Below are positions 1 to 8,253 of a DNA stretch of 64,000 nt, in pieces (positions within the stretch are counted from its first letter, which is position 1; the number at the start of each line of letters is the position of its first letter). A model generated the notes under the pieces. It saw only the letters and a program-made list of their open reading frames with translations, had not been told where the DNA came from and searched no databases. The DNA is taken from the NCBI RefSeq assembly GCF_900116135.1, contig NZ_FOZX01000003.1, positions 682,001 through 746,000 of the forward strand, written 5' to 3'. The position numbers were made by a program, and so were the translations under genes. The stretch comes from Saccharopolyspora flava (lineage in GTDB: Bacteria > Actinomycetota > Actinomycetes > Mycobacteriales > Pseudonocardiaceae).

Positions 1-642
1 GACGTCGACGTACTCCTGGCCGGAGAGCTCCATCAGGGCGTACATGATCTCGTCGGTGATCGAGCGCTCCACGAAGCGGTCACCGGCCATGCCCTCGTAG
101 CGGGAGAAGTCCAGCGGCTCGCCGACCTTGACCACGACCTTGTGCGGCCACCACATCTTGGAGCCGATCGGGTTGACCTTGTCGGTGCCGAACATCGCGA
201 TCGGGATCACCGGCTTGCCCGACTCCAGCGCCATCCGCGCCACACCGGTCTTGCCCTTGTAGAGCCGGCCGTCGGGCGAGCGGGTGCCCTCCGGGTAGAC
301 GCCCAGCAGCTTGCCCTCGCTGAGCAGCCGCACGCCCGTGTCGAGGGCGGCCTGCGCGGCGGCACCGCTGGAGCGGTCGATCGGCACCTGGCCGACGCCG
401 GAGAAGAAGGCCTTCTTGAGCTTGCCGCGCACGCCCTTGCCGGTGAAGTACTCGCGCTTGGCCAGGAACGTCACCCGGCGCGGCATCATCAGCGGCATGA
501 AGAACGAGTCGGCGACGGCCATGTGATTGCTGACCAGGATCGCGCCACCGTCGCGCGGAACGTGCTCGACCCCGTCGACGCGCGGGCGGCAGAACAACTT
601 CATGAGGGGACCGAGCAGTAGGTGTTTCATCACCCAGTACAT
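1..642 (-). CDS. 1-acyl-glycerol-3-phosphate acyltransferase (PlsC family), 3' end outside window
   Basis: Transfers an acyl group to lysophosphatidate or a related lysophospholipid at the inner membrane face. The visible 214 residues carry the two diagnostic PlsC blocks: NHMAVAD (N39-H40-x4-D45, catalytic His and Asp) and EGTR (118-121, phosphate binding). The reading frame runs off the left edge, so the C-terminus is missing. The start is ATG at 642; a GTG directly upstream at 645 shares the GGAGG about 10-13 nt away and cannot be excluded. It matches the position of M. tuberculosis Rv2182c and is transcribed away from the hydrolase at 872. Family assignment is firm; the exact acyl acceptor is not visible. 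Confidence 0.9.
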   Translation of the reverse strand, partial: MYWVMKHLLLGPLMKLFCRPRVDGVEHVPRDGGAILVSNHMAVADSFFMPLMMPRRVTFLAKREYFTGKGVRGKLKKAFFSGVGQVPIDRSSGAAAQAALDTGVRLLSEGKLLGVYPEGTRSPDGRLYKGKTGVARMALESGKPVIPIAMFGTDKVNPIGSKMWWPHKVVVKVGEPLDFSRYEGMAGDRFVERSITDEIMYALMELSGQEYVDV

Positions 643-871
643 CACGGCGCCGCCGCCTCCTCACGCGTGAAATGGTGCTGTTCAGCCTACGGAGCACCCA
701 CTTTGCGCACAATGCGCACCCGCCCGGAAACCGATCACGTCACACCTGGTATGGACGAATTCCGGTCCGCGGATCGTCCGGGCGAGCCGGTCCCGAACGT
801 CGGCGACGCGTGCGACGATAGGTCCGGCTTGACCGGTGCCGCGGTGCGCGACCGGATTGGGAGGTACGCCG

Positions 872-1651
872 GTGGGAGGTGCAGGGTCCGTGCTCGTCGG
901 GGCAGAACCGTTCGCGCACGAGGGGTCCGAGGACATCGGCGTGCTGCTGTGCCACGGATTCACCAGCACTCCGCAGAGCATGCGGGCGTGGGCCGAGCAC
1001 CTGGCCGAGGCCGGGTTGTCCGTGCGCTGCCCGCTGCTGCCCGGGCACGGCACGCGGTGGCAGGACCTCAACCGCACGACCTGGCGCGACTGGTACGGCG
1101 CCGTCGAGCAGGCGCTCGACGAGCTGCGCGGCCGGTGCCGGACGGTGTTCGTCTTCGGCCTGTCGATGGGCGGCACGCTGACGCTGCGGCTCGCCGAGCA
1201 GCACCCGGACATCGCCGGGATCGTGCTGGTCAACCCGTCGGTGATGACCTTGCGCAAGGAGGCCAAGCTGCTGCCGGTGATCAGCCGCGTGGTGCCGTCG
1301 CTGGCGGCGATCGCCGGGGACATCGCCAAACCCGGGGTCGTGGAGCTGGCCTACTCGCGGATGCCGCTGCGCGGCATGGCGAGCCTGCAGCAGCTGTGGG
1401 GCGTGGTGCGGGCCGATCTGGCATCCGTGCGGCAACCGTTGCTTCTGCTGCACTCGGCGGTCGATCATGTCGTGGAGCCGGAGAACTCCGCGATCGTGCT
1501 GAACGAGGTGGGCAGCGAGGACGTCACCGAGGTGGTGCTCGACGACAGCTACCACGTCGCGACCCTCGATCACGACGCGCCGCGGATCTTCGGCGACAGC
1601 GTCGAGTTCGTGCACCGTGTCCATCGCGAACGGGTCGGGGAAACCGTATGA
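872..1651 (+). CDS. alpha/beta hydrolase (carboxylesterase / monoacylglycerol lipase-like)
   Basis: A 259-residue serine hydrolase of the Est30/monoacylglycerol-lipase type. The oxyanion region LLCHGF is at about 25-30. The nucleophile elbow is GLSMGG with Ser98, followed by Asp198 (HSAVDH) and His228 (DSYHVA), completing the triad. There is no signal peptide, so it acts in the cytoplasm, probably on a short or medium acyl ester or monoacylglycerol. GTG 872 was chosen because GGGAGG at 859-864 sits 7 nt upstream; an earlier in-frame start at 836 lacks such a site. Its TGA overlaps the ATG of the next gene (ATGA), so the two are translationally coupled. Substrate unknown. Confidence 0.87.
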   Translation: MGGAGSVLVGAEPFAHEGSEDIGVLLCHGFTSTPQSMRAWAEHLAEAGLSVRCPLLPGHGTRWQDLNRTTWRDWYGAVEQALDELRGRCRTVFVFGLSMGGTLTLRLAEQHPDIAGIVLVNPSVMTLRKEAKLLPVISRVVPSLAAIAGDIAKPGVVELAYSRMPLRGMASLQQLWGVVRADLASVRQPLLLLHSAVDHVVEPENSAIVLNEVGSEDVTEVVLDDSYHVATLDHDAPRIFGDSVEFVHRVHRERVGETV

Positions 1652-2130
1652 GCGCGCGCCACAACCCCTCCGACGGTCCGGAGGACATCGATGCCGCCTT
1701 CGCGGAGATCGTCGCCGACCTGGAGCGCGACGAGAAGTTCGGGAAGTGGCCCGGCGACGACGAGCGGTCCGGCGAGGACGGGTCCGCTGAGGACTCCGGC
1801 GCGACCGAGGCCCCGAAACCGGCCGAGACACCCGCCGCCCGGCCGCAGTCCGAGGGGCCGCGCGACTGGACCCCGGCCGAGGAGGAGGAAGAGCACTTCG
1901 TCCCTCCGGAGCCCCCGCCGATGCCGATCCCGAGCGCGGCGACGTTCCTGGGCATCGGCATCGTGGTCGTCGGCCTGCTGGTGCTGCTCGTGCCCGGCAT
2001 CGCGGGCATCGGGGCGACCGCGAAGCTCCCGCTGGGCCTGGTGCTGATCAGCGCCGGGATCGGCTGGCTGCTGTTCCGCCTGCGCCGGACCCCGCCCCAG
2101 GACGAGGACGACGACGGCGCGCAGGTCTGA
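1648..2130 (+). CDS. hypothetical membrane protein with acidic N-terminal region
   Basis: A 160-residue protein not assigned to a known function. The first 90 residues are strongly acidic and rich in Glu, Asp and Pro, likely disordered and cytoplasmic. Two hydrophobic helices follow at about 95-117 and 122-140, separated by a short Gly-rich turn, and a charged Asp-rich tail ends the protein. It starts inside the stop codon of the alpha/beta hydrolase (ATGA), which argues for one operon. Its end is 24 bp from the convergent ROK kinase, with no hairpin between them. Confidence 0.75.
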   Translation: MSARHNPSDGPEDIDAAFAEIVADLERDEKFGKWPGDDERSGEDGSAEDSGATEAPKPAETPAARPQSEGPRDWTPAEEEEEHFVPPEPPPMPIPSAATFLGIGIVVVGLLVLLVPGIAGIGATAKLPLGLVLISAGIGWLLFRLRRTPPQDEDDDGAQV

Positions 2131-2154
2131 GGCGGCCGTTCCTCCGGGCCCCGA

Positions 2155-3069
2155 TCAGCGGACCTTCGGTCCGGTGAGGACGTGCTCGCGGGCTATGGCC
2201 GCCGCGCCGATCATCGCCGCCGGGTCGCCGTGGTGGGCGACGCGGACGCGGGCGAGCGGGCGGTGGCCGGAACCGGTGACGGCGGCGGCGTAGCGCTCGC
2301 GGGCCCGGTCCAGGAACAGGTGCGCCGAGTCCGAGACACCGCCCGAGATCACCACGACCTCCGGGTCGTAGACGTCGGCGACCAGCGCCAACCCCTCCCC
2401 CAGCCAGCGCGCCAGGTCGTCCACGGCGCGCAGCGCGAGCTCGTCGCCGGCGTCGGCCGCGCGGGCCACCTCGACACCGGTCGGCAGGTTCGTGGCGCCG
2501 AGCTCGGCGGCCGTGGCGGCCAAGGCGGTGCCGCTGCAGTAGCGCTCCCAGCAGCCGCGCTTGCCGCACGGGCACTCGCGGCCGTCCGGCACCAGGCGCA
2601 GGTGGCCCAGCTCGGGGGCGACGCCGAACGCGCCGCGGAAGACCTCGCCGTTGATCACCAGCGCCCCGCCGATGCCGGTGCCGATGGCCACCAGCGCGGC
2701 CACCCGGGCGCCGACGGCGGCGCCGAAGCGCTGCTCGGCCACGGCGGCCGCGTTCGCGTCGTGCTCCAGCACCACCGGCAGGCCCAGGCGGTGGGAGAGC
2801 TCGTCGGCGACGGCGACGTGCCGCCACGGCAGGTGCGGCGCGAACCGCACCATCCGCAGGTCCTCGCTGACGAACCCGGCCACCGCCAGGCCCACGCCGT
2901 CGACCGGGTAGGTGTCGGTGAGCACCCGGACGGTGTCGGCGATCGCCGAGTTGAGCTCGGAACCGGTCTTCGGGGTCGGCACCCGGTGCGTCCGCAGGAT
3001 CTGGCCGTGCTCGTCCACCACGGCCGCGCGCGCACTGGTCCCGCCCACGTCCACGCCGATGGTCAGCAC
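2155..3069 (-). CDS. ROK-family sugar kinase, probable glucokinase
   Basis: ATP-dependent hexose kinase of 304 residues. Visible motifs are the N-terminal phosphate-binding DVGGTSAR (7-14), the catalytic EHDAN with Asp104, the ELGH motif with His156, and the ROK zinc signature CPCGKRGC (Cys166, Cys168, Cys173). No N-terminal helix-turn-helix is present, so it is an enzyme and not a ROK repressor. Start GTG 3069 overlaps the end of the upstream Cys-rich gene by 7 bp, implying coupling. It could phosphorylate glucose released by the GH13 enzymes at 26-35 kb, though it is not adjacent to them. Glucose as substrate is inference from the family; N-acetyl sugars are an alternative. Confidence 0.85.
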   Translation of the reverse strand: MLTIGVDVGGTSARAAVVDEHGQILRTHRVPTPKTGSELNSAIADTVRVLTDTYPVDGVGLAVAGFVSEDLRMVRFAPHLPWRHVAVADELSHRLGLPVVLEHDANAAAVAEQRFGAAVGARVAALVAIGTGIGGALVINGEVFRGAFGVAPELGHLRLVPDGRECPCGKRGCWERYCSGTALAATAAELGATNLPTGVEVARAADAGDELALRAVDDLARWLGEGLALVADVYDPEVVVISGGVSDSAHLFLDRARERYAAAVTGSGHRPLARVRVAHHGDPAAMIGAAAIAREHVLTGPKVR

Positions 3070-3419
3070 ACCGCGTCGCTCTCCGCCAGCACCGGTCCCG
3101 AGACCCGCTCGACCTGGATGCGCTGCACCTTCGGCTCCTCCGGTTCGGTCTCCTCGTCGGCGGGCGTCTCGTTCGCCGCGGTCCCGGAGTGCTCGATCAG
3201 CGCCTGGCGCAGCAGCTGCACGATGCCCAGCAGCTGATCGTGGAGCTCGGGGCGCTGCCCGCGGGCCAGCGCCATCGCCGCGCACAGCGGGCACCAGCCG
3301 CAGCCGGCCTCGCCCCGCTCCGGCGTCTGCTCGCAGCCGCGCAGGTACTCCTCGGCCTTGCCGGCCAGCGCGTCCAGCAGCAGCCGCAGCTCTTCGAGCA
3401 GTCGATCGTGCTCGCGCAT
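3063..3419 (-). CDS. conserved hypothetical protein with Cys cluster
   Basis: A 118-residue soluble protein of unknown function. A predicted helical N-terminus (residues 1-28) precedes Cys29 and a CGWCPLC cluster (Cys40, Cys43, Cys46), a plausible zinc-ribbon or metal site. The C-terminal third is acidic and likely disordered. It lies between the ArsA-like ATPase (7 bp upstream) and the ROK kinase (7-bp overlap), the position held in M. tuberculosis by Rv2183c as I recall. Conservation of the neighbourhood suggests a shared process with the ATPase; nothing in the sequence gives a reaction. Confidence 0.75.
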   Translation of the reverse strand: MREHDRLLEELRLLLDALAGKAEEYLRGCEQTPERGEAGCGWCPLCAAMALARGQRPELHDQLLGIVQLLRQALIEHSGTAANETPADEETEPEEPKVQRIQVERVSGPVLAESDAVC

Positions 3420-3425
3420 CTCGCC

Positions 3426-4643
3426 TCACCGCATCCAGAGATCGGGGTCGGGACGGAACCGCACCGTCAGCCCGTCGTCACCGGCCACGGCCGAGGTCAC
3501 CACGCACCGCTGCAGCACAGCGGGCAGGGCCACGAGCCGTCGCCGACCGTCGACGGTAATCGCCAGCTCCGGGCCGATCCGGGCCAGGTCCAGCTCGGCC
3601 GCCGGGTGCAGCGGCAGTCCGATGCGCAGCGTGTACTCCGAGTCCAGCGACCGGCCGCCGCCACCGACGCGCATCTGCGGGACGTCGGCGTCGTTGGCGA
3701 GCGGGTCGCCGTCGCCGTAGAGCTCGGCGCCCAGGTCCAGCAGCTGCTCGGTGCCGACGGGTTCGGCGGCCCGGTGCTCCACGGTGCGCAGCGGCAGGTC
3801 GGTAGCCGCGCGCAGCTCGTCGAGGACCTGCTCCTGCTCCCGGCGGCGGGTCCGCAACCAGCTCGCCGCGTCGCCGCGGGCCGGACCCGGGTGCGGGACC
3901 AGGCGGTTGGCGACCAGCCCGTCGACGCGGATGCGCTGCAGCGCCAGGGCGGTCAGCGTCCGGCGGGTCTCGGCGGCGACCACCGATTCCGGCGTGAGCA
4001 CCAGGCGGACGCTGGTACCGGGGTCGGTGAGCATGTCCTTGAGCGCGGCCAGCTGCTCGGCGAGCCTGCCGAGCCCGTCGGCCACGGCGTCCCAGCGGTC
4101 GACCTGATCGCTGCCCGCGATCCCGGCCAGCAGACCGCGAACGGCCCTGCGGTGCGCGGGGAACAGCCGCTCCAGATATCCGGCCAGGGACTCCGGCAGG
4201 GCCAGCAGCCGCAGCGTCTCGGCGGTCGGGCCGCAGTCGACGATGACGGTGTCCCACAGGCCTGTTCCGGCGAGCCGGTGCACCTCGGCCAGCGCCAGCA
4301 GGTCCTCGACGCCCGGCAGGACGGTGAGCTCCTCGGCGTCGACCTCGCCGATCCCCGCGCCGCGCAACAGGGTTCGCAGGTGTTCCCGCAGTTCGCGCCA
4401 GGTGCCGTCGACCAGTCCCCGGGTCTGCACCTCGGCGGCGTGCAGGGCGGCGCCGGTCTCGCCGACGCGGACCTCGCGGGGCTGCGCACCGAGGTCGGCG
4501 CCCAGCGCGTCGGCCAGCGAGTGCGCCGGATCGGTCGACACGGCCAGCACCTTGCCGCCCTCGCCCGCGACGCGCGCGGCGGTGGCCGCGGCCAGGGTCG
4601 TCTTGCCGACCCCGCCCTTTCCGGTGAACAGCAGGATGCGCAA
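3426..4643 (-). CDS. ArsA/GET3-like anion-transporting ATPase
   Basis: A 405-residue deviant-Walker P-loop ATPase of the ArsA/Get3 group. The P-loop GKGGVGKT is at residues 8-15 with the signature Lys9, followed by STDPAHSL (switch I) near 40 and VIVDCGPTAETLRLL (switch II region) near 130-145. The arsenite-binding cysteine triad of true ArsA is absent, so arsenite export is unlikely; a targeting or chaperone role is more plausible. TTG 4643 was chosen because it gives MRILLFTGKGG, the usual family N-terminus. Eight bp separate it from the START-like gene upstream. Positional match: M. tuberculosis Rv2184c. Confidence 0.85.
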   Translation of the reverse strand: MRILLFTGKGGVGKTTLAAATAARVAGEGGKVLAVSTDPAHSLADALGADLGAQPREVRVGETGAALHAAEVQTRGLVDGTWRELREHLRTLLRGAGIGEVDAEELTVLPGVEDLLALAEVHRLAGTGLWDTVIVDCGPTAETLRLLALPESLAGYLERLFPAHRRAVRGLLAGIAGSDQVDRWDAVADGLGRLAEQLAALKDMLTDPGTSVRLVLTPESVVAAETRRTLTALALQRIRVDGLVANRLVPHPGPARGDAASWLRTRRREQEQVLDELRAATDLPLRTVEHRAAEPVGTEQLLDLGAELYGDGDPLANDADVPQMRVGGGGRSLDSEYTLRIGLPLHPAAELDLARIGPELAITVDGRRRLVALPAVLQRCVVTSAVAGDDGLTVRFRPDPDLWMR

Positions 4644-4651
4644 TGGGCGGT

Positions 4652-5092
4652 CTATTTCGCTTCCACGCGGCGCTTGAGCTCCTTGAGCGCCGTATCCATG
4701 ATCATCTTCTCGGCCTTGCGGCGGAACATGCCGATCATCGGGATCGCCAGCGTCACCGCGAGGCTGTAGGTCACCTCGGTGCGCTCGTCGCCGAGCGGCT
4801 TGAGCGTGTAGCTGCCCTGCTGGGCCTTCTGCACCTGGCCCTCGGTCAGCTCCCAGCTCACCGACAGGCCGTCGGCCGCCCAGTCGTAGACGTTGGTGTA
4901 GGTGTCCTTGACCACGCCCGCGTCCAGCACGAACCGGACCCGCTCGGCGTTGCCCGCGGAGTCCTCGGAGAGCACCTCGGTCTCCTTGACCGCTTCCGCC
5001 CACTCCGGATACGCCGGGAAATCCGCGATGACCGCCATGATCCGCGCAGCGGGGGCTTCGATCTCGATGGACTGGGTGGACTGATCGACCAT
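4652..5092 (-). CDS. SRPBCC (START-like / polyketide cyclase-type) protein
   Basis: A 146-residue protein with the pattern of the SRPBCC fold: an N-terminal strand, then a helix with FPAYPEW near 25-31, a run of beta strands, and a long C-terminal amphipathic helix ending KELKRRVEAK. These proteins bind a lipid or other hydrophobic ligand in a central cavity; no catalytic residues can be named. It is the first gene of a likely operon with the ArsA-like ATPase, the Cys-rich protein and the ROK kinase. Positional counterpart: M. tuberculosis Rv2185c. Ligand unknown. Confidence 0.82.
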   Translation of the reverse strand: MVDQSTQSIEIEAPAARIMAVIADFPAYPEWAEAVKETEVLSEDSAGNAERVRFVLDAGVVKDTYTNVYDWAADGLSVSWELTEGQVQKAQQGSYTLKPLGDERTEVTYSLAVTLAIPMIGMFRRKAEKMIMDTALKELKRRVEAK

Positions 5093-5181
5093 GCGCGCAG
5101 GTTACCGGGTAGCCCCCGGCGCGACGTCAACGAGGAGCAAGGTTTCTGCGAAGTCCGCGAAACTCACCTCCCCGAGGGGCA

Positions 5182-5970
5182 TCACCACCGCAGCACGTAC
5201 GGCGTCCCCGTCCGCTTGAAGTGCCCGGCGTTGACGCACTCGGTGAGCCCGATCCGCATCCGCTGCGACAGCGGCTGGTGCACGTGCCCGAACAGCGACC
5301 ACCGCGGCTGATCAGCGCGGATGCGCTCCAGGACGCTGGGCGCACCGGCCTCCTGGTTGCGCGCGACGACGTCGTAGGTCAGCTCCGGCACGGCGGGCGG
5401 CTGGTGCGTGCACAGCACGTCCACCGGCGGCAGCCCGGCGACCGCCGCGTCGTACTCCTCGGCGACGCGCAGGTAGGGCACCCACGCCGAGTGGGTGCGC
5501 AGCCTCGCCCCCTCCGGCAGCCGGACGCCGCCGACGAAGCCGAAGGTCAGCCCGCCGATCTCGACGGTCTCGCCGTCGAAGACCCGGACGCCCTCGTTGG
5601 CAAACTCCGGCCACAGGTGCGGCGCGTCGACGTTGCCGGGCGTGGCGTAGGTGGGCGCGGTCATCGCGCCGAACAGCTCCGCGTACTGCTCGCGCACCGC
5701 CTCGGTGATCGTCTCGGCCGGGTCGGTCAGGCTCGCCCACAGCGAGCGGATGTAGGCCCCGAACTCCGGTCCGCGACGGCTGCGCCGCAGCTCGGCGAAC
5801 CGCGCGACCTTCTCCGCGCCGAAGATCCGGCCGAGGATCCCGTTGCCGTGGTCGTGGTAGTCGACGAAGTCGATCAGGTCGCCGAGCACCACCAGCGCGT
5901 CGGCCCCGTCCCCGGCGCGTTTCAACGCCTCGACGTTTCCGTGAACGTCCGTCACGACGTGAACGCGCAA
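5182..5970 (-). CDS. metallophosphoesterase (calcineurin-like)
   Basis: A 262-residue protein with all five blocks of the calcineurin-like metallophosphatase fold: DVHGN (Asp8, His10), GDLIDF, GNVD, a lone TH, and GHVH near the C-terminus. These coordinate a dinuclear metal centre for phosphomonoester or phosphodiester hydrolysis. No signal peptide. Start choice: TTG 5970 has an AAGGGG site 6 nt upstream; TTG 5976 is an in-frame alternative adding two residues. Eight T in a row at 5981-5988 lie just upstream of the start. Transcribed divergently from the acyl-CoA ligase. Substrate not predictable. Confidence 0.85.
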   Translation of the reverse strand: MRVHVVTDVHGNVEALKRAGDGADALVVLGDLIDFVDYHDHGNGILGRIFGAEKVARFAELRRSRRGPEFGAYIRSLWASLTDPAETITEAVREQYAELFGAMTAPTYATPGNVDAPHLWPEFANEGVRVFDGETVEIGGLTFGFVGGVRLPEGARLRTHSAWVPYLRVAEEYDAAVAGLPPVDVLCTHQPPAVPELTYDVVARNQEAGAPSVLERIRADQPRWSLFGHVHQPLSQRMRIGLTECVNAGHFKRTGTPYVLRW

Positions 5971-6232
5971 CCTCAACCCCTTTTTTTTCCGACGACGGGC
6001 CTCCCCCGAACCTAATCCGCCGAGGTGCCGGATCGCATCGCCCGTAGTGCACTTGTTCGTGCCCGCCCGGTCGTCGGCATGTGTGACGCCGGTGACCGGT
6101 GGGCGATCATCCGAATCCGCGAGGTCTAGGCTGTGGCCGCTGGTGTGGCCTGAGATAACGGGGGCTACCGCCCAGTAACTATCAGCGTTAGGTTGTGCCC
6201 ACTAGACAGGCTTTTTTCCCGGAGGTTTCGAC

Positions 6233-8041
6233 GTGCGAGAGTTCAGCGCACCCGCCACTACGACAGTGGCAGAGGACGAGAACCTCACCGACATGGTGTG
6301 GGCCAACGCGGAGCGTTTCGGGAGCACGGTGAGCTTCCGCCGCCGGGTGGACGGCACCTGGGTCGACGTCACCGCCGCCGACTTCGCCGCGCAGGTCCTG
6401 GCCGTGGCCAAGGGCCTGATCGCAGCCGGGCTGGAACCCGGCGACCGGGTGGGGCTGATGTCCCGCACCCGCTACGAGTGGACGCTGCTGGACTTCGCGA
6501 TCTGGACTGTCGGCTGCGTCACAGTCCCGATCTACGAAACCTCCTCGTCCGACCAGGCCGAGTGGATCCTCACCGACTCCGGCGCGACGGCGGCCATCGT
6601 GGAGACCGAGACCCACCGCGCCGAGGTCGACAAGGTGATCGACCGCCTCTCCGAGGTGCGCCACGTGTGGCAGATCGAGGGCCCGACCAGCGGCGGCGCG
6701 GCCGGCGCCGTCGACGAGCTCACCGCCCTCGGCGCCGAGGTCTCCGACCAGCAGGTGCACGAGCGCCGCAAGGCGGTCAACGCCGAGAACCCGGCGACGC
6801 TCATCTACACCTCGGGCACCACCGGCCGCCCCAAGGGCTGCGTGCTGACCCACCGCAACATGCTCGCCGAGGTGCGAGCCGACATCGACGCGTTCCCGCA
6901 GCTGACCAAGCCGGGCAACTCGCTGCTGATGTTCCTGCCGATGGCGCACGTGCTCGCCCGCGCGATCACCATCATGTGCATCTACGGCAAGGTCACCCTC
7001 GGCCACACCCCGGACGTCAAGGACCTGATCAACGACCTCGGCTCGTTCCGGCCGACGTTCGTGCTGGCCGTGCCGCGCGTGTTCGAGAAGGTCTACAACA
7101 CCGCCAAGCAGAAGGCCCACGGCGACGGCAAGGGCAAGATCTTCGACGCCGCCGAGGAGACCGCGGTCCAGTACTCCAAGGCGCTGGACGCCGGCGGCGC
7201 CGGGCTCGGCCTCAAGATCAAGCACGCGGTGTTCAACAAGCTCGTCTACGGCAAGCTGCGCGCCGCGCTGGGCGGCCGCTGCATCGCGGCGGTGTCCGGC
7301 GGTGCTCCGCTGGGCGAGCGGCTCGCGCACTTCTTCCGCGGTGTCGGCGTGCCGGTGCTGGAGGGCTACGGCCTGACCGAGACCACCGCGGCCGCCGCGG
7401 TCAACGTCGAGGACGGCTTCAAGGTCGGCACCGTCGGCCGCCCGCTGGCCGGCACCACGATCCGCATCGCCGAGGACGGCGAGGTGCTGATCAAGGGCGA
7501 CGTGGTGTTCAAGGAGTACTGGAACAACCCGACCGCCACCAAGGAGTCCATCGAGGACGGCTGGTTCCACACCGGCGACCTGGGTTCCCTGGACGACGAG
7601 GGTTACCTGCGCATCACCGGCCGGAAGAAGGAGATCATCGTCACCGCGGGCGGCAAGAACGTCGCCCCGGCCGTGCTGGAGGACGCGCTGCGCTCCCACC
7701 CGCTGATCAGCCAGTGCATGGTGGTCGGCGACCAGAAGCCGTTCATCGGCGTGCTGATCACGCTGGACCCGGAGTTCGTGCCGTCCTGGCTGGCCAACAA
7801 CGGCCGTCCGGCCGACACGCCGATGTCCGAGCTGGTCAACGACCCGACCCTGCGGGCCGAGGTCCAGGGCGCGGTCGACGAGGCCAACAAGGCGGTCTCG
7901 CGGGCGGAGGCGATCAAGCAGTTCCGCATCCTCACCGAGGACTTCACCGAGGCCACCGGCGAGCTCACGCCGAGCATGAAGCTCAAGCGCAACAAGGTCG
8001 CCGAGAACCACGCGGCCGACATCGAGGCCATCTACTCCTAA
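6233..8041 (+). CDS. fadD: long-chain fatty-acid-CoA ligase (FadD15-like)
   Basis: AMP-forming acyl-CoA synthetase of 602 residues that activates long-chain fatty acids to acyl-CoA. Family motifs in order: the P-loop YTSGTTGRPKG (192-202), GYGLTET (A5), GWFHTGD (A7) and GRKKEIIVTAGGKNVAP (A8, about 460). It has no signal and no transmembrane helix. GTG 6233 follows GGAGG (6221-6225) by 7 nt. The gene stands alone and ends just before the family A palindromic repeat. It holds the place of M. tuberculosis fadD15 (Rv2187). A TAGGCT hexamer at 6126 could be a -10 element, but no convincing -35 was found. Confidence 0.92.
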   Translation: MREFSAPATTTVAEDENLTDMVWANAERFGSTVSFRRRVDGTWVDVTAADFAAQVLAVAKGLIAAGLEPGDRVGLMSRTRYEWTLLDFAIWTVGCVTVPIYETSSSDQAEWILTDSGATAAIVETETHRAEVDKVIDRLSEVRHVWQIEGPTSGGAAGAVDELTALGAEVSDQQVHERRKAVNAENPATLIYTSGTTGRPKGCVLTHRNMLAEVRADIDAFPQLTKPGNSLLMFLPMAHVLARAITIMCIYGKVTLGHTPDVKDLINDLGSFRPTFVLAVPRVFEKVYNTAKQKAHGDGKGKIFDAAEETAVQYSKALDAGGAGLGLKIKHAVFNKLVYGKLRAALGGRCIAAVSGGAPLGERLAHFFRGVGVPVLEGYGLTETTAAAAVNVEDGFKVGTVGRPLAGTTIRIAEDGEVLIKGDVVFKEYWNNPTATKESIEDGWFHTGDLGSLDDEGYLRITGRKKEIIVTAGGKNVAPAVLEDALRSHPLISQCMVVGDQKPFIGVLITLDPEFVPSWLANNGRPADTPMSELVNDPTLRAEVQGAVDEANKAVSRAEAIKQFRILTEDFTEATGELTPSMKLKRNKVAENHAADIEAIYS

Positions 8042-8059
8042 CCCCACCGACGGACCCCC

Positions 8060-8130
8060 GGTCGAAAACCGCGGTATTCGTCGCGTCGAATACCGCGGTT
8101 TTTGACCGGTCGAATACTGCGGTATTTGAC
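8060..8130. repeat. intergenic palindromic repeat, family A, copy 1
   Basis: A 20-bp arm GTCGAAAACCGCGGTATTCG (8061-8080) faces CGAATACCGCGGTTTTTGAC (8087-8106) with one mismatch and a 6-nt loop. A further unit, GGTCGAATACTGCGGTATTTGAC-like, follows at 8108-8130. The same words recur at 14226-14307. The element lies between the converging acyl-CoA ligase and metallopeptidase genes, so it may work as a bidirectional terminator. Confidence 0.85.
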
Positions 8131-8253
8131 TTGAGGGGCCGGTTCGGGTGAACTTCGGCGGTGCGATCACCGGGTTGATTCCCGGGGTCGTGCCGCCGTT
8201 TTCGTGCGTGCGGAGGGATCTGATCGAGGAGTCCGCGCGGGAGCGGGTGCGGG

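Noticed and set aside
3426-4643. True arsenite-pumping ArsA
   Set aside because: The cysteine triad for arsenite is absent and only one ATPase domain is present.
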